From positions 372,001 to 436,000 of the forward strand of contig CAVPYB010000014.1 in the NCBI GenBank assembly GCA_963709875.1: a stretch of 64,000 nt of DNA. Direction: 5' to 3'. Position 1 is the stretch's first letter. The number at the start of each line of letters is the position of its first letter. The position numbers and the translations under genes were made by a program. Shown here in pieces: positions 18,473-28,770 of the stretch. This DNA comes from JAQBDA01 sp963709875. GTDB lineage: Bacteria > Chloroflexota > Anaerolineae > Anaerolineales > UBA4823. The notes below the pieces were generated by a model. The model was given only the letters and a program-made list of their open reading frames with translations. It made no database searches and was not told the DNA's origin.

Positions 18473-19837
18473 ATGATCCAATCCATATACTCCCGGGCGC
18501 GCAGGCTGTTTCATCGCCTGTTCCAAAATGAATTGACCCGCAGGGTGGTTAAGAATTCCGGGTATCTATTCAGCGCGACCGGTCTGTCAGCAGCCCTCAG
18601 CATGCTGCAGGGCATCCTGATCGCGCGCCTGTTGGGCGTCGAGAACTACGGTATATTGGGTGCGATCATCATGTTTACCAGCCTGATCAATAAGCTGGTC
18701 TCGTTCCGCATGGGAGAGTTGGTGATCAAATATGTTGCCCAGTACAGCGAGACCGGCGACCAGAAACGGGCAGCGACGGTATTCAAGAGCGCCTTACTGG
18801 TAGAGATGGCGGCCTCCGTCCTGGCGTTTGGTCTGCTCTGTTTGCTTGCACCGCTGGCAGCCCGTTATCTCGCCAAAGACCCCAGCACCACAGGCTGGTT
18901 CATACTGTACGGCATGATAGTGCTGGCAAACCTGGTCTCCGAGAGCTCGATGGGATTGCTGCAGATATTCGACCGCTTCCGTAATGTGGCCGCTCTCTCG
19001 CTCGTGCAGAGCGCCGTCACGCTCGGCCTGGTCGCGATTGTGTTCATCGCAGATGGAGGTATGCTCGGGGTGCTGCTCTGCTACCTGATCGGCAAGGCAG
19101 TGGGGGCATTGACCCTTAGCTCGGTGGCGCTACTGGAAGCCAACCGGCAATGGGGGAGAGGCTGGTGGCGGGCGCGGATTTCAACCCTCAGACCGGAATG
19201 GCGTGAGCTGGGGCATTTCGCGGTGAGCACCAATATCAGCGCCTCGCTGAGCCTGATCAATAAGGATAGTGAGCTGCTGTGGGTGTCGTTCTTCCGCGGT
19301 CCGGTCGAGACGGGTTATTACAAGCTGGCGATGTCCCTGGCGAATATCATCCAGCTGCCGGTCAGCCCGCTACCCCAGGCAACCTATCCCGAGCTGACCC
19401 GCCAGGCGGCGCGCGGGAACTGGCGGGACCTGCGCGCTGTGCTGAGGCAGGGTACCATCCTGGCAGCCAGTTATACCCTACCTGCGATGCTGATTTTAGG
19501 AGTTTTTGGGCGCCCGTTGATCTCCTTTCTCTATACACCGGAGTACCTGCCGGCATATCCGGCGCTGGTGATCCTGCTGGTGGGCTTTTTATTTGCAAAT
19601 ATATTCTACTGGCGCAGGAACGCCCTCCTGGCCCTCGGGCGCCCGGATTTCCCCGCCAAATTGAACGTGATCTTGGCGGCCGCGAAGGTGCTCGGCATCT
19701 TGCTGTTCGTGCCGCGATACGGCTATCTGGCGAGTGCGGCGCTGCTCTCGGCATTTTATATTGCTGCCTCTCTGGTATCCTTTGCCAAGGTCAGGCTGCT
19801 CCTGGAGGAGCGCTTATCCGTTACGGAGCCGGCGTAG
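18473..19837 (+). CDS. Polysaccharide flippase (Wzx/MOP superfamily)
   Basis: 454 residues with about 12-14 hydrophobic spans; the opening includes NSGYLFSATGLSAALSMLQG and then LLGVENYGILGAI, the usual start of lipid-linked oligosaccharide exporters. It would move polyprenyl-linked repeat units across the membrane. It sits directly before a glycosyltransferase whose start is three bases after this stop, so the two are co-translated. Confidence 0.85.
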   Translation: MIQSIYSRARRLFHRLFQNELTRRVVKNSGYLFSATGLSAALSMLQGILIARLLGVENYGILGAIIMFTSLINKLVSFRMGELVIKYVAQYSETGDQKRAATVFKSALLVEMAASVLAFGLLCLLAPLAARYLAKDPSTTGWFILYGMIVLANLVSESSMGLLQIFDRFRNVAALSLVQSAVTLGLVAIVFIADGGMLGVLLCYLIGKAVGALTLSSVALLEANRQWGRGWWRARISTLRPEWRELGHFAVSTNISASLSLINKDSELLWVSFFRGPVETGYYKLAMSLANIIQLPVSPLPQATYPELTRQAARGNWRDLRAVLRQGTILAASYTLPAMLILGVFGRPLISFLYTPEYLPAYPALVILLVGFLFANIFYWRRNALLALGRPDFPAKLNVILAAAKVLGILLFVPRYGYLASAALLSAFYIAASLVSFAKVRLLLEERLSVTEPA

Positions 19838-19839
19838 CG

Positions 19840-21003
19840 ATGCGAGTTGCGGTAGTTGCTCCCAGCGAGATCCCGGCCCGGCGCGCCAACACCATGCAGG
19901 TGATGAAAATGTGCCAGGCGATTGCAGCACTGGGTCACGAAGTACGCCTGGCTGTACCCGCCTCGGGTGCTGCCAGACCGGTCGATGAAGCCGGATGGAG
20001 CGAGCTGGCGCTTCACTATGGGCTGCAGCTGGAGTTTCCGGTGGAGATGCTGAGAGCTACCCCAAATCTCAGGCGCTATGATTTTGGCATCAGAGCGGTT
20101 GGCTGGGTGCGCAGCTGGAACGCTGATCTGCTCTACACCCGTTTGCCGCAGGCGGCTGCTATCGGCAGCCTGTTGGGGATGCCAACGATCTACGAGGTTC
20201 ACGACCTGCCCCAGGGATTTATGGGACCGCTCCTTTTCTGGGCATTTCTACGCGGTCGTGGAAGCCGGCGCATGGTAGCCATAACCCACAGCCTGCTCTA
20301 CGACCTGGCAGACAGGCTCAGCGCACCGGTAGAGGAGCCGTTCAGCCTGGTAGCCCCGGATGGGGTGGACTTATCCCGTTATGCCGATCTGCCGGGGAGA
20401 GATCAGGCGCGCCGCTCGATTGAGACTGAGCTGGGGATGAGCCTGGGCGACACGGTAGTGGCGGGTTATACCGGGCACCTCTATCCAGGCCGCGGCGTGG
20501 AACTGATGCTCGCAGCTGCTGCCAGCCTGCCAGAGGTGGTCTTCCTGCTGGTTGGAGGCGAGCCGCAGGATGTTCGGCGCCTTCGCGCACAAGTACAGCG
20601 AGAAGGTCTGCGCAATGTCATCCTGACCGGTTTTATTCCCAATGCAGAACTGCCGGTTTACCAGGCTGCCTGCGATATGCTGCTGATGCCTTACCAGCGG
20701 CAGGTGGCGGCCTCCTCCGGCGGGGATATTGCCCGCTATCTGAGCCCGATGAAGCTGTTCGAGTATATGGCGAGCGCCAGACCGATCATCTCCAGCGACC
20801 TGCCGGTGCTGAAAGAGGTGCTGGAGCCTGAATTCGCAATTTTCATGCCGCCGGACGATGCTGGGTCCTGGGTGGCGGCAATCCAGAGCCTGAGTGAAGA
20901 CCCACAGCGGCGAGCGGAGTTAGGCAGCGCGGCGAGTATGAACGCCAACCGCTACAGCTGGGATTCGCGAGCGCAGCGAATCCTGGAGGGGACCTCATTG
21001 TGA
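19840..21003 (+). CDS. Family 4-type glycosyltransferase
   Basis: 387 residues. Two Rossmann domains of the GT-B fold: MRVAVVAPSEIPARRANTMQ at the start, VAPDGVDLSRY at the domain join, GYTGHLYPGRGVELML and SPMKLFEYMASARPIISSD in the nucleotide-sugar domain, where the E-x7-E-like acceptor site is expected. The frame is open much further upstream, inside the flippase gene, but the family opening and the tight TAG-GCG-ATG junction fix the start at 19840. Probably adds a sugar in the surface glycan pathway; donor unknown. Confidence 0.87.
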   Translation: MRVAVVAPSEIPARRANTMQVMKMCQAIAALGHEVRLAVPASGAARPVDEAGWSELALHYGLQLEFPVEMLRATPNLRRYDFGIRAVGWVRSWNADLLYTRLPQAAAIGSLLGMPTIYEVHDLPQGFMGPLLFWAFLRGRGSRRMVAITHSLLYDLADRLSAPVEEPFSLVAPDGVDLSRYADLPGRDQARRSIETELGMSLGDTVVAGYTGHLYPGRGVELMLAAAASLPEVVFLLVGGEPQDVRRLRAQVQREGLRNVILTGFIPNAELPVYQAACDMLLMPYQRQVAASSGGDIARYLSPMKLFEYMASARPIISSDLPVLKEVLEPEFAIFMPPDDAGSWVAAIQSLSEDPQRRAELGSAASMNANRYSWDSRAQRILEGTSL

Positions 21004-22613
21004 GCACGAATCAGCCTGTGCGGAGAGCGGTCTGGTGGGCAGCCTGCCTGGCTGTCTTGACCGGTCTATCGTTTGCCCTGGCCTGGGTTTCCAATAGCTA
21101 CTCTAGCGTCGCTGGCTGGCTCGCCTTCCTGGTTGTCCTGGCAGCAGGAGCCGGGATGCTGTGGCTTGGCTGGTGGCTGGTTCGAAAAGAGAGTCCTCCC
21201 GGCTGGTTGGGTGGTTTGATGGTCGCAGCCGCCTTGCTGCGCCTGGGGGTTGGGGTCCTCTGGTACAGCGGGCTGCCTGTATGGGGATATGGGTCGCCGG
21301 CAGAACAGGGCGGCTACGTGATGTCGGACGCCTACGACCGGGATCGAAGCGCCTGGGACCTGTCCCAATCCGAGAAATCGTTGCTGAAAGCCTTCCAGGG
21401 CGGCTACCGCCGTTACGACCAGTATGGCGGATTGCTGTTCATGAGTGCGGCTGTGTACCGCTTCCTGCCAGGGGAGACTCATCCCCCGCTGCTGATCGTC
21501 GCCCTGACCTCTGCGTTTTCATCTCTGGCGATCCTGTTCACCTGGGCATTCTCCAGGCGCGCCTGGAATGCTGAGGCGGGTGCCATCGCCGCCTGGCTGT
21601 TGGTCTTGTATCCCGAAGCGGTGCTGATCGGCAGCTCACAGATGCGGGAGGCCTTCACCATCACCTTGGCAGCAGCTGCATTCTATGGTCTGCTGCTGTA
21701 CCTGCAAGAGCACATGTGGAGCGGGCTGGTGTGGGTCCTCACCGCGCTGCTGCTGTGCCTGCCTTTCTCTCCACCTTTCGCAGGGCTTTTGCTGCTGATG
21801 CTCGTGCTCCTGGCGATCATCGCAGCGCCAGATGTCATCCTGGGACAGCTAAGGGGGCAGCCCAGGATGTGGGTAGTATTGGCGCTGCTGGCAGTCCTGG
21901 TCATCGCCGGGCTGTGGTTCACCTGGGGCAGCTTCGCACCGCAGGGCGTCTCGAACCCGGTCGAGCTGGTGAGCTGGTGGGTGAAGAAGTCCGCCGATTG
22001 GCAGGCCTATCTCAGCGAGCGCGCCTCAGGCTGGGTGCAGAAGATCTTCGACAGTACGCCGGAGTGGACCCACGCTCCTTTGCTGCTGGTTTACGGGATC
22101 GTCCAGCCGTTCCTGCCGGCCGCGCTGAGCGATGCCACCGGGGCAGTTGTCTGGCGGGCGATTGCCGTGTGGCGGGCAGTTGGCTGGACTCTGCTGTTGG
22201 TTTTCCTGATCTATGCACCGCTGCGCGCCCTGCGGCGGGTGGATGGCCGCGGCGAGGATGGCACCGAGAATATCCGCCTGGTCCTGGGGATAAGCCTGGT
22301 GATATGGTTGGGTATCCTGATCGCCTCGTACCGTGGGGGTGGAGACCAGTGGGATAACCCGCGCTACCGGGAAGCCTTCGCCGGTCTGCAGGTAGCCCTG
22401 GCAGCCTGGGCGCTGGCCGCACAGAAGGTGCGGCATGACCCTTGGCTGCGGCGGGCGATGGTCAGTACGCTCTTGATCCTGGCCTGGTTCCTGCCCTGGT
22501 ATCTGCGCCGGTATGTTTACCTGCCCTGGGAGGTGGTTGACCTGTTCAAGACCCTGGGTCTGGGGATCGCCACCGCCGTGCTGTATTGGATCTGGGACTG
22601 GGCGAGGGGATAA
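21000..22613 (+). CDS. Polytopic membrane protein, probable GT-C/PMT-like glycosyltransferase
   Basis: 537 residues with about 11-13 hydrophobic spans. The region SDAYDRDRSAWDLSQS after the first spans could be the acidic catalytic loop of polyprenyl-phosphate-sugar-dependent transferases, and YPEAVLIGSSQMREAFTI resembles GT39/PMT-type proteins. The GTG start overlaps the stop of the previous gene (GTGA), so translation is coupled. It ends the polysaccharide cluster. A polymerase (Wzy) role is an alternative. Confidence 0.65.
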   Translation: MSTNQPVRRAVWWAACLAVLTGLSFALAWVSNSYSSVAGWLAFLVVLAAGAGMLWLGWWLVRKESPPGWLGGLMVAAALLRLGVGVLWYSGLPVWGYGSPAEQGGYVMSDAYDRDRSAWDLSQSEKSLLKAFQGGYRRYDQYGGLLFMSAAVYRFLPGETHPPLLIVALTSAFSSLAILFTWAFSRRAWNAEAGAIAAWLLVLYPEAVLIGSSQMREAFTITLAAAAFYGLLLYLQEHMWSGLVWVLTALLLCLPFSPPFAGLLLLMLVLLAIIAAPDVILGQLRGQPRMWVVLALLAVLVIAGLWFTWGSFAPQGVSNPVELVSWWVKKSADWQAYLSERASGWVQKIFDSTPEWTHAPLLLVYGIVQPFLPAALSDATGAVVWRAIAVWRAVGWTLLLVFLIYAPLRALRRVDGRGEDGTENIRLVLGISLVIWLGILIASYRGGGDQWDNPRYREAFAGLQVALAAWALAAQKVRHDPWLRRAMVSTLLILAWFLPWYLRRYVYLPWEVVDLFKTLGLGIATAVLYWIWDWARG

Positions 22614-22633
22614 TTACCGCTCAGGGGCTGCTC

Positions 22634-24195
22634 TTATTCCCACTCGATGGTGCCGGGCGGCTTGCTGGTGATATCGTAAACCACCCGGTTGACGCCGGGC
22701 ACTTCGTTGACGATGCGGTTGGCAATACGCGCCAGCAGATCGTGCGGCAGGCGCGCCCAATCGGCGGTCATGAAGTCTTCGGTGGTCACGGCGCGTAAAG
22801 CTACCGCTTCCTGGTAGGTGCGCTGATCGCCCATCACGCCCACCGAGCGTACAGGCAGCAGCACGGCAAAGGCCTGTGCCGTACCGCGCGAGCCGTTGAT
22901 CCACGTGCCCCATGCGCAGTAGCCCGGCGGAGGCCAGCTCAGCAGTTAGGATGGCATCCGCGGCCCGCAGCCTGTCCAGCCGCTCTGCGGTCACATCGCC
23001 CAGGCAGCGCACGGCCAGTCCCGGACCGGGGAAGGGCTGGCGCCACACCAGGCTGGTGGGTAAGCCCAGCGCCTCACCCACCGCACGCACCTCATCTTTG
23101 AACAGATAGCGCAGCGGCTCGACCAGCTCGAACTGCATCTCTTCCGGCAGCCCGCCCACGTTGTGGTGGGTTTTGATGCGCTGCGCCTTCGCCCGGTCAG
23201 GCGCGCTCGGATTCGACCACGTCCGGGTAGATCGTGCCCTGCACCAGGAAGTGCGGCTTGCCGAACTGCCTGGCTTGCTGCTCGAACATGCGGATGAACA
23301 GCTCGCCGATGATGCGGCGCTTGCTTTCGGGGTCGGTCACTCCGCGCAGGGCGGACATGAAGGCCTCGACAGCATCCACCACCATCAGCTCCACCCCCAG
23401 GTTTTCGTGCAGGGCGCTTCGTACCTGGGCTACTTCACCCTGGCGCAGCAGCCCGGTGTCCACGAAGACGGCGACCAGCTGCTCGCCCACCGCTCGCTGC
23501 ACCATGGCGGTGGCCACGCTTGAGTCCACGCCTCCGCTGACTGCCGCCATGACGATATCTTTTCCAACCTGTCCCCGCACACGATCCACGCTCTCGGCGA
23601 TGATCGAATCTGGCGTCCAGCCGGGATTGGCATGGCAGATTTCTACAACAAATCGACGCAGGATCTCCGACCCGCCGGGTGTGTGATGTACTTCGGGGTG
23701 GAACTGCAAACCGTAGTATCTGCGCTGCAGGTCACCGATGGCGGCGATGGGTGAATTATCACTGCGCGCCAGGAGGATGAAACCGGGTGGTATGGCCTCG
23801 ATGCGGTCGCCGTGCGACATCCATACCGGCTGGCTGCCCTGTGGAAGCAGTGGGTTGTGGGGCAGTGTCTCCAGCTGGGCTGGACCGTACTCGCGCTCAG
23901 CGGAAGGCGCGACCTTACCCCCCAGTGCCTGGGTGATCGCCTGCATTCCGTAGCAGATGCCCAACAGCGGCAGACCGCTGTCGAGTACGTAAGACGGGAT
24001 GTGCGGGGCACCGGGTTCGTATACCGACGCCGGTCCGCCGGAGAGGATGAAGCCCTTCGGGCTCAGCGCCTTTACCTGGTCGGCAGGTGCGTCCCAGGGG
24101 AAGAGCTCGCTGTATACCTGCGCCTCTCGCACCCGGCGGGCGATGAGCTGTGCATACTGCGAGCCGAAATCGAGGATGGCGATCGAATCGGTCAT
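22634..24195 (-). CDS. guaA: GMP synthase, glutamine-hydrolysing (two one-base frameshifts)
   Basis: Makes GMP from XMP, ATP and glutamine. Amidotransferase domain: ILDFGSQYAQLI, GICYGMQAI (nucleophile Cys), FHPEVHHT. Synthetase P-loop: AVSGGVDSSVA. The C-terminus ends DITSKPPGTIEWE, the family signature. Two indels break the raw frame: an extra base near 23207 (restores VVESGAPDRAKAQRIKTHHN) and an extra C in the C4 run 22908-22911 (restores LLRMGTWINGS into AQAFAVLLPVRSVG). The corrected length is 519 residues, normal for GuaA. An in-frame GTG at 24198 is an alternative start. It follows xpt by three bases, forming a purine salvage operon. Confidence 0.93.
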
Positions 24196-24198
24196 CAC

Positions 24199-24774
24199 CT
24201 AATCTTTGGAGAACAAAATCTCGTCGCCCTGCATGGATTGGATGCGCGCCAGGGCTTCGATTTGAACGCCGAGATGCTCCAGGGCTGCCCGCCCGCCTTC
24301 GAAGTTCTTCTCGATCAATGCACCGATGCCCACGATCTTCGCCCCAGCGGTCTGCGCCAGGCGCACCAGACCCAGGATGGTCGCCCCAGATGCCAGGAAA
24401 TCGTCGATGATCAGCACCCGCTCGCCGCCTGCCAGGTATTCGGGAGAGATGATCAGCTCGACGGTACGACCTTTGGTGTGCGAAGGGGTCAGGGTCAGGA
24501 ATACCTGGTCGGGCATGGTGATGGGCTTGTGTTTGCGGGCGTAGACCACCGGAAGGCCCAGGTGCAGCCCGGTGGTGACTGCCGGCGCAATCCCGGATAT
24601 CTCCGCTGTCAGCACCTTCGTAGCGCCCACTCCCCGGAAGCGGCGGGCCAATTCCTGCCCGCACACATCCATCAATACCGCGTCGACCTGGTGGTTGACA
24701 AAGCCGTCAACTTTCAAGATCCCATTGCCAAGATTCTTCCCCTCCGATAAGATGCGATCTTTGAGTGCTTGCAT
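24199..24774 (-). CDS. xpt: Xanthine phosphoribosyltransferase
   Basis: 191 residues. Converts xanthine and PRPP to XMP, the substrate of the guaA product encoded next. VLIIDDFLASGATILGL is the PRPP-binding motif. The opening LKDRILSEGKNLGNGILKVDGFVNHQVD and the block ARKHKPITM are characteristic of Xpt rather than adenine phosphoribosyltransferase. AGGAGG lies before ATG 24774. The leader shows no recognisable purine riboswitch. Confidence 0.92.
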   Translation of the reverse strand: MQALKDRILSEGKNLGNGILKVDGFVNHQVDAVLMDVCGQELARRFRGVGATKVLTAEISGIAPAVTTGLHLGLPVVYARKHKPITMPDQVFLTLTPSHTKGRTVELIISPEYLAGGERVLIIDDFLASGATILGLVRLAQTAGAKIVGIGALIEKNFEGGRAALEHLGVQIEALARIQSMQGDEILFSKD

Positions 24775-24878
24775 TTGGACCTCCTAATCGATATATTGGT
24801 TGGGCTCTCAGCCCCCCATTGCAGTAACGGCGCTGCCAGTGATTCTACATCCCCTTTTACGAATCAACCAGGGAGATA

Positions 24879-24887
24879 TGTTAGAAT
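24879..24887 (+). promoter_or_regulatory. Extended -10 promoter giving a leaderless maf mRNA
   Basis: TG-T-TAGAAT with six bases before GTG 24894, so the transcript should begin on the G of the start codon. No Shine-Dalgarno is present. Confidence 0.55.
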
Positions 24888-24893
24888 CGGCGG

Positions 24894-25547
24894 GTGATAT
24901 TGGTACTGGCTTCCAACTCGCCGCGCCGCAGGCAGCTTCTATCCCTCGGTGGATGGACGTTTTCTGTGCTGCCGGTTGATGTGGATGAGCGTCCCAGGCT
25001 GGGTGAGAGCGGAGCGAAATATGTGCTTCGCCTGGCGGAGAGCAAAGCGCTCGCCAGCGCTGCGCTCATTGCCGGGGATGCGGTGGTGATCGCTGCGGAT
25101 ACCTGCGTTGTTGATGGGGATGACCTGCTGGGAAAACCGGTCGACGGACCTGAAGCGGAGGCGATGCTCAGGCGATTGCGGGGCAAAGTGCACCGGGTGT
25201 ACAGCGCCCTGGCTGTGATGCGAATGCCGGATGGTGCTTCGGTCACAGATCTGTGTGTCACAGACGTTCCGATGCGGAATTACTCAGACCGGGAGATGAT
25301 GGAGTATATTGCCTCAGGCGACCCGCTGGATAAAGCCGGAGCATATGCGATCCAGCACGCTGGCTTCCACCCGGTGGAAGCGATGCAGGGCTGTTTCGCC
25401 AATGTGATGGGGCTGCCGCTTTGCCATCTCCAGCGGACTTTGCGTCGATTGGGTATCTCACCTGAGGTGGATTTACCGACTGCATGCCAATCGGAGCTGG
25501 ATTACCGCTGTCCGGTATTCCATCAGGTTTTAGATCGTGCGCAATAA
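24894..25547 (+). CDS. maf: Maf-family nucleotide pyrophosphatase
   Basis: 217 residues. Hydrolyses dTTP/UTP or modified nucleotides to the monophosphate (house-cleaning). SNSPRRRQLL near the start binds phosphate; IAADTCVVDGDDLLGKP and LRGKVHRVYSALAV are conserved Maf blocks, and DPLDKAGAYAIQ is the C-terminal motif. GTG 24894 is the only start that keeps the conserved VLASNSPRR opening. The last ~20 residues exceed the usual length and overlap the start of the PBP gene by 11 bases. Confidence 0.92.
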   Translation: MILVLASNSPRRRQLLSLGGWTFSVLPVDVDERPRLGESGAKYVLRLAESKALASAALIAGDAVVIAADTCVVDGDDLLGKPVDGPEAEAMLRRLRGKVHRVYSALAVMRMPDGASVTDLCVTDVPMRNYSDREMMEYIASGDPLDKAGAYAIQHAGFHPVEAMQGCFANVMGLPLCHLQRTLRRLGISPEVDLPTACQSELDYRCPVFHQVLDRAQ

Positions 25548-27789
25548 ATTGTTTCGGAAAATTCACATCCCGGTCCTCGGCCTCACCCTGGCCGGTCTAG
25601 CCCTGTTCAGCTTAGCAGGCTGCAGCCTGGCAGCGACAGCTATACACACTTCCACTCCCCCGCCCAGCCCGACTGTGGGTTCGATTTCAATAAATACCAC
25701 CGGCGTGCCGGATGCTAAGATCGCTGCACGGGCTTACCTGGACGCCTGGAGCTCGGATGATTACGGCACGATGTATGCTATGCTGACCTCCATCAGCCGC
25801 GACGCGGTCAGCGCTGATGATTTCGAGAAATTCTACCGTGCGGCTGCAACGGAGGCTGCTTTCAGCCGCATCGAGAGTGAGATTTTATCTGCCCTGGTTA
25901 TGAGCCCCTCCAGCGCCCAGGTCAACTACCGCACAGTCCTGGATAGTGAGCTGGTGGGAGAGTTGTCCAGGGAGATGGTCATGAATTTAAGCCTGGAAAA
26001 CGGGCAATGGCGTGTCCAGTGGGACCAGGCCTTGCTGATGCCTGAGCTGGCAAATGGGAATTACCTGAGCATGGAGCGCTCCGTCCCCTCACGGGCGAAC
26101 ATCTACGACCGGGAGGGGCATGCCCTGGTCGCACAGACTGATGCGACGGCAGTCGGGCTGCGCCCGGCGCTGACCGATCCCGAGCAGAGTGAATCCCTGT
26201 TCAGCGTGATTCAGAGTCTGACCGGGCTGCGCCCCGAGGAGATCGAGGCGCTTTACTGGAGCATTCCGGAAGGTGCTGACTGGTATGTCCCGTTGGGAGA
26301 GGTGCCGGCGGGCGAGGTTCAGGAGGACATTGGAGATCTCTCAGGGCTGGCAGGATTGATGCTCACACCGTATAGAGCCCGTTATTATTTCGATGGCGGC
26401 ATCGCGCCTCACCTGATCGGGTATGTCAGCCAGATACAGCAAGGCCAGGAAGAAGAGTACCTGCGTAAAGGCTACCGCATCGATGAGCGCGTCGGGCAGG
26501 CCGGGTTGGAAAAATGGGGCGAGGATTACCTCTCTGGAACGCGCGGCGGCGCGCTGCGGGTCATCAATCCTCAGGGAGAGGTGGTTACCAAATTGGCTGA
26601 GACCTCGCCTCTGGCATCCCAGTCGATCTATACCACACTGGATAAAGATTTCCAGCTGGCAGCCCAGAAATCGATGGAGGGGTTCCGTGGAGCAGCGGTA
26701 GTGCTTGAGAGGGATACCGGGCGTGTCCTGGCAATGGTCTCCGCGCCGGATTTCGACCCGAACGCTTTCGAGCCGTTGAATTTCAATTACCAGACTTTGC
26801 TCAACGAGTTATTCGCCAGCCAGGAAAACCCGCTGCTAAACCGGGCGACACAAGGCGTTTACCCGCTCGGGTCTGTGTTCAAGATCATCACAATGGCAGC
26901 CGCCCTGGAGAGCGAGCGCTACACCCCCGAATCTACTTACCAGTGCGGCTATCACTTCGATGAGCTGGATGGGGTCAGGCTGAATGATTGGACATACGAG
27001 CATTATCTCAACGATGGCAGGACCATCCCTAGCGGTCTCCTTACCCTGCCGGAGGGGCTGATCCGCTCCTGCGACCCCTGGTTCTGGCATATCGGGCTGG
27101 ATCTGTTCAACCGGGATATGACCACGGCAGTCTCGGACATGGCGCGAGGGTTTGGACTCGGCAGTCTGACCGGGATCGAGGGCGTGGAGGAGCTGGAAGG
27201 CAGTATCCCCGACCCAGCCAGCCAGGTAGATGCCACCAACATGGCAATCGGGCAGGGAGATATCCTGGTGACCCCGCTGCAGGTGGCGTCATTCATTGCC
27301 GCCGTCGGCAACGGTGGCACACTCCACCGACCGCAGCTCATCGAGCGTGTTGTTTCACCGGAGGGGCAAGAGTTGAATATCTTCAAGCCTGATCGTATGG
27401 GTAAGCTGCCGGTCATCCCAGACAACCTGGCAGTGATACAGGAGGCTCTACGCGGTGTGGTTGCCAGCACCGACCCTTACGGCACAGCCTGGCACCGCTT
27501 CACCGGTCTGGATATCCCGGTACATGGCAAGACCGGTACTGCTGAATCGGGCTCCGGTCAACCCCACGCCTGGTTCGCGGGCTACACGGATGCCGGTCGA
27601 CCAGACCAGCCGGATATTGCGATCGTTGTGGTCGCGGAAAATATCGGTGAGGGCTCAGATTATGCTGCACCGATATTCCGCCGCATGGTTGAGCTGTATT
27701 TCTACGGTCAGCCGGCGAAGCTGTATCCTTGGGAGTCGACATTCTACGTGACGGTAACTCCCGAGCCAGAGGCGACCCCGGAGCCGTAA
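25537..27789 (+). CDS. Lipoprotein class B penicillin-binding protein (transpeptidase)
   Basis: 750 residues. Signal peptide with lipobox LAGC, then a Ser/Thr/Pro linker. Residues ~60-170 look like an NTF2-like MecA-N domain, followed by the PBP dimerisation domain (SRANIYDREGHALVAQ). Transpeptidase motifs: YPLGSVFKI (S446-x-x-K), SCD as the S-x-N equivalent, and HGKTGTAES (K665-T-G). It crosslinks peptidoglycan outside the membrane. The C-terminus is a short Pro/Glu/Thr tail. GTG 25537 lies inside the maf gene, so the two are translationally linked. The MecA-like layout does not by itself imply beta-lactam resistance. Confidence 0.9.
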   Translation: MRNKLFRKIHIPVLGLTLAGLALFSLAGCSLAATAIHTSTPPPSPTVGSISINTTGVPDAKIAARAYLDAWSSDDYGTMYAMLTSISRDAVSADDFEKFYRAAATEAAFSRIESEILSALVMSPSSAQVNYRTVLDSELVGELSREMVMNLSLENGQWRVQWDQALLMPELANGNYLSMERSVPSRANIYDREGHALVAQTDATAVGLRPALTDPEQSESLFSVIQSLTGLRPEEIEALYWSIPEGADWYVPLGEVPAGEVQEDIGDLSGLAGLMLTPYRARYYFDGGIAPHLIGYVSQIQQGQEEEYLRKGYRIDERVGQAGLEKWGEDYLSGTRGGALRVINPQGEVVTKLAETSPLASQSIYTTLDKDFQLAAQKSMEGFRGAAVVLERDTGRVLAMVSAPDFDPNAFEPLNFNYQTLLNELFASQENPLLNRATQGVYPLGSVFKIITMAAALESERYTPESTYQCGYHFDELDGVRLNDWTYEHYLNDGRTIPSGLLTLPEGLIRSCDPWFWHIGLDLFNRDMTTAVSDMARGFGLGSLTGIEGVEELEGSIPDPASQVDATNMAIGQGDILVTPLQVASFIAAVGNGGTLHRPQLIERVVSPEGQELNIFKPDRMGKLPVIPDNLAVIQEALRGVVASTDPYGTAWHRFTGLDIPVHGKTGTAESGSGQPHAWFAGYTDAGRPDQPDIAIVVVAENIGEGSDYAAPIFRRMVELYFYGQPAKLYPWESTFYVTVTPEPEATPEP

Positions 27790-27850
27790 GCGAAGCTTGA
27801 ATCACTCTCGACATTCAATAGCAGGTTGAAGGACCTGACCCAGTGCAGAT

Positions 27851-28758
27851 ATGAAAACACTTCCTGGCCTGATCATCCGCTCCCAATCTGGATTTTATAC
27901 CGTCCGGACGGATGATGGAGACCTGGTATCACGCCTGCGCGGTCGATTGAAAAAAGGACCGCGCCTGGGCGACGTTGCCGCGCTCGGAGACCGGGTGCAG
28001 GTCACCCCGCTGGGAAAGGAAAAGGGGATGATCGAAGCCATCGAGCCGCGCCAGAGAATGCTCTCGCGCATGGCTCCCACCCCCAGCGGGGAATACCAGC
28101 AGATCATCATTGCCAACCCCGATCAGGCAGTGTTCATATTTTCCTGCCAGCAGCCGGAGCCGCGCTTTGGTATGCTGGACCGCTTTCTGGTCATTGCTGA
28201 GAAGCAGGATATCCCGGCTATGATCGCAGCCAATAAAGTAGATCTGGTCGGTTTGGAGACAGCCCAGATCCAGTTCGAGCGCTACCCTGCAGTGGGCTAC
28301 CTGGTGGCTTACACCAGCGCGAAGACAATGCTTGGGGTTGATGAATTGAGACATAGTCTGGCAGGGAAAGTGTCGGTATTCGCCGGGCCATCCGGCGTGG
28401 GAAAATCCAGCCTGCTGAATGTGATTCTGCCCGGATTGGACCTGCGTGAGCAGGAGGTCAGCCAGGCGACGAGCAAGGGCCGGCATACGACCGTGGTGCG
28501 GGAGATGTTCCCCCTTGCGGAGGGGGCTATGTCGCTGACACGCCCGGATTGAAAGCCCTGGCGTTATGGGATATGGAGCCAGAAGAACTGGACGGGTATT
28601 TCCCCGAGCTGCGTGAGCGGGTGGCGGACTGCATGTTCAGCGACTGCACGCATACACACGAACCGGGGTGCGCGATCCTCCAGGCGGTCTCAGACGGTGA
28701 GATCCATCCGGAGCGCTACCAATCTTACGTGCGCATGCGCGGCGGAGAGGAAGACTGA
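27851..28758 (+). CDS. rsgA: Small ribosomal subunit biogenesis GTPase RsgA (one-base frameshift)
   Basis: Circularly permuted GTPase that matures the 30S subunit. N-terminal OB fold, G4 AANKVDLV before G1 GPSGVGKSSLLN, the order typical of RsgA, and the zinc knuckle FSDCTHTHEPGC near the C-terminus. A G is missing from the G5 run at 28522-28526; adding it restores LAEGGYVADTPGLKAL with the G3 motif DTPG. The corrected protein has 302 residues, normal for RsgA. In the raw sequence the frame stops at 28552 and resumes at 28549. Confidence 0.92.
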
Positions 28759-28770
28759 AGACCGGTCGGC

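Noticed and set aside
19279..19839. N-terminal extension of the glycosyltransferase
   Set aside because: It lies wholly inside the flippase gene in another frame; the family opening starts at 19840.
24775..24893. Guanine riboswitch before xpt
   Set aside because: The conserved three-way junction core is not present.
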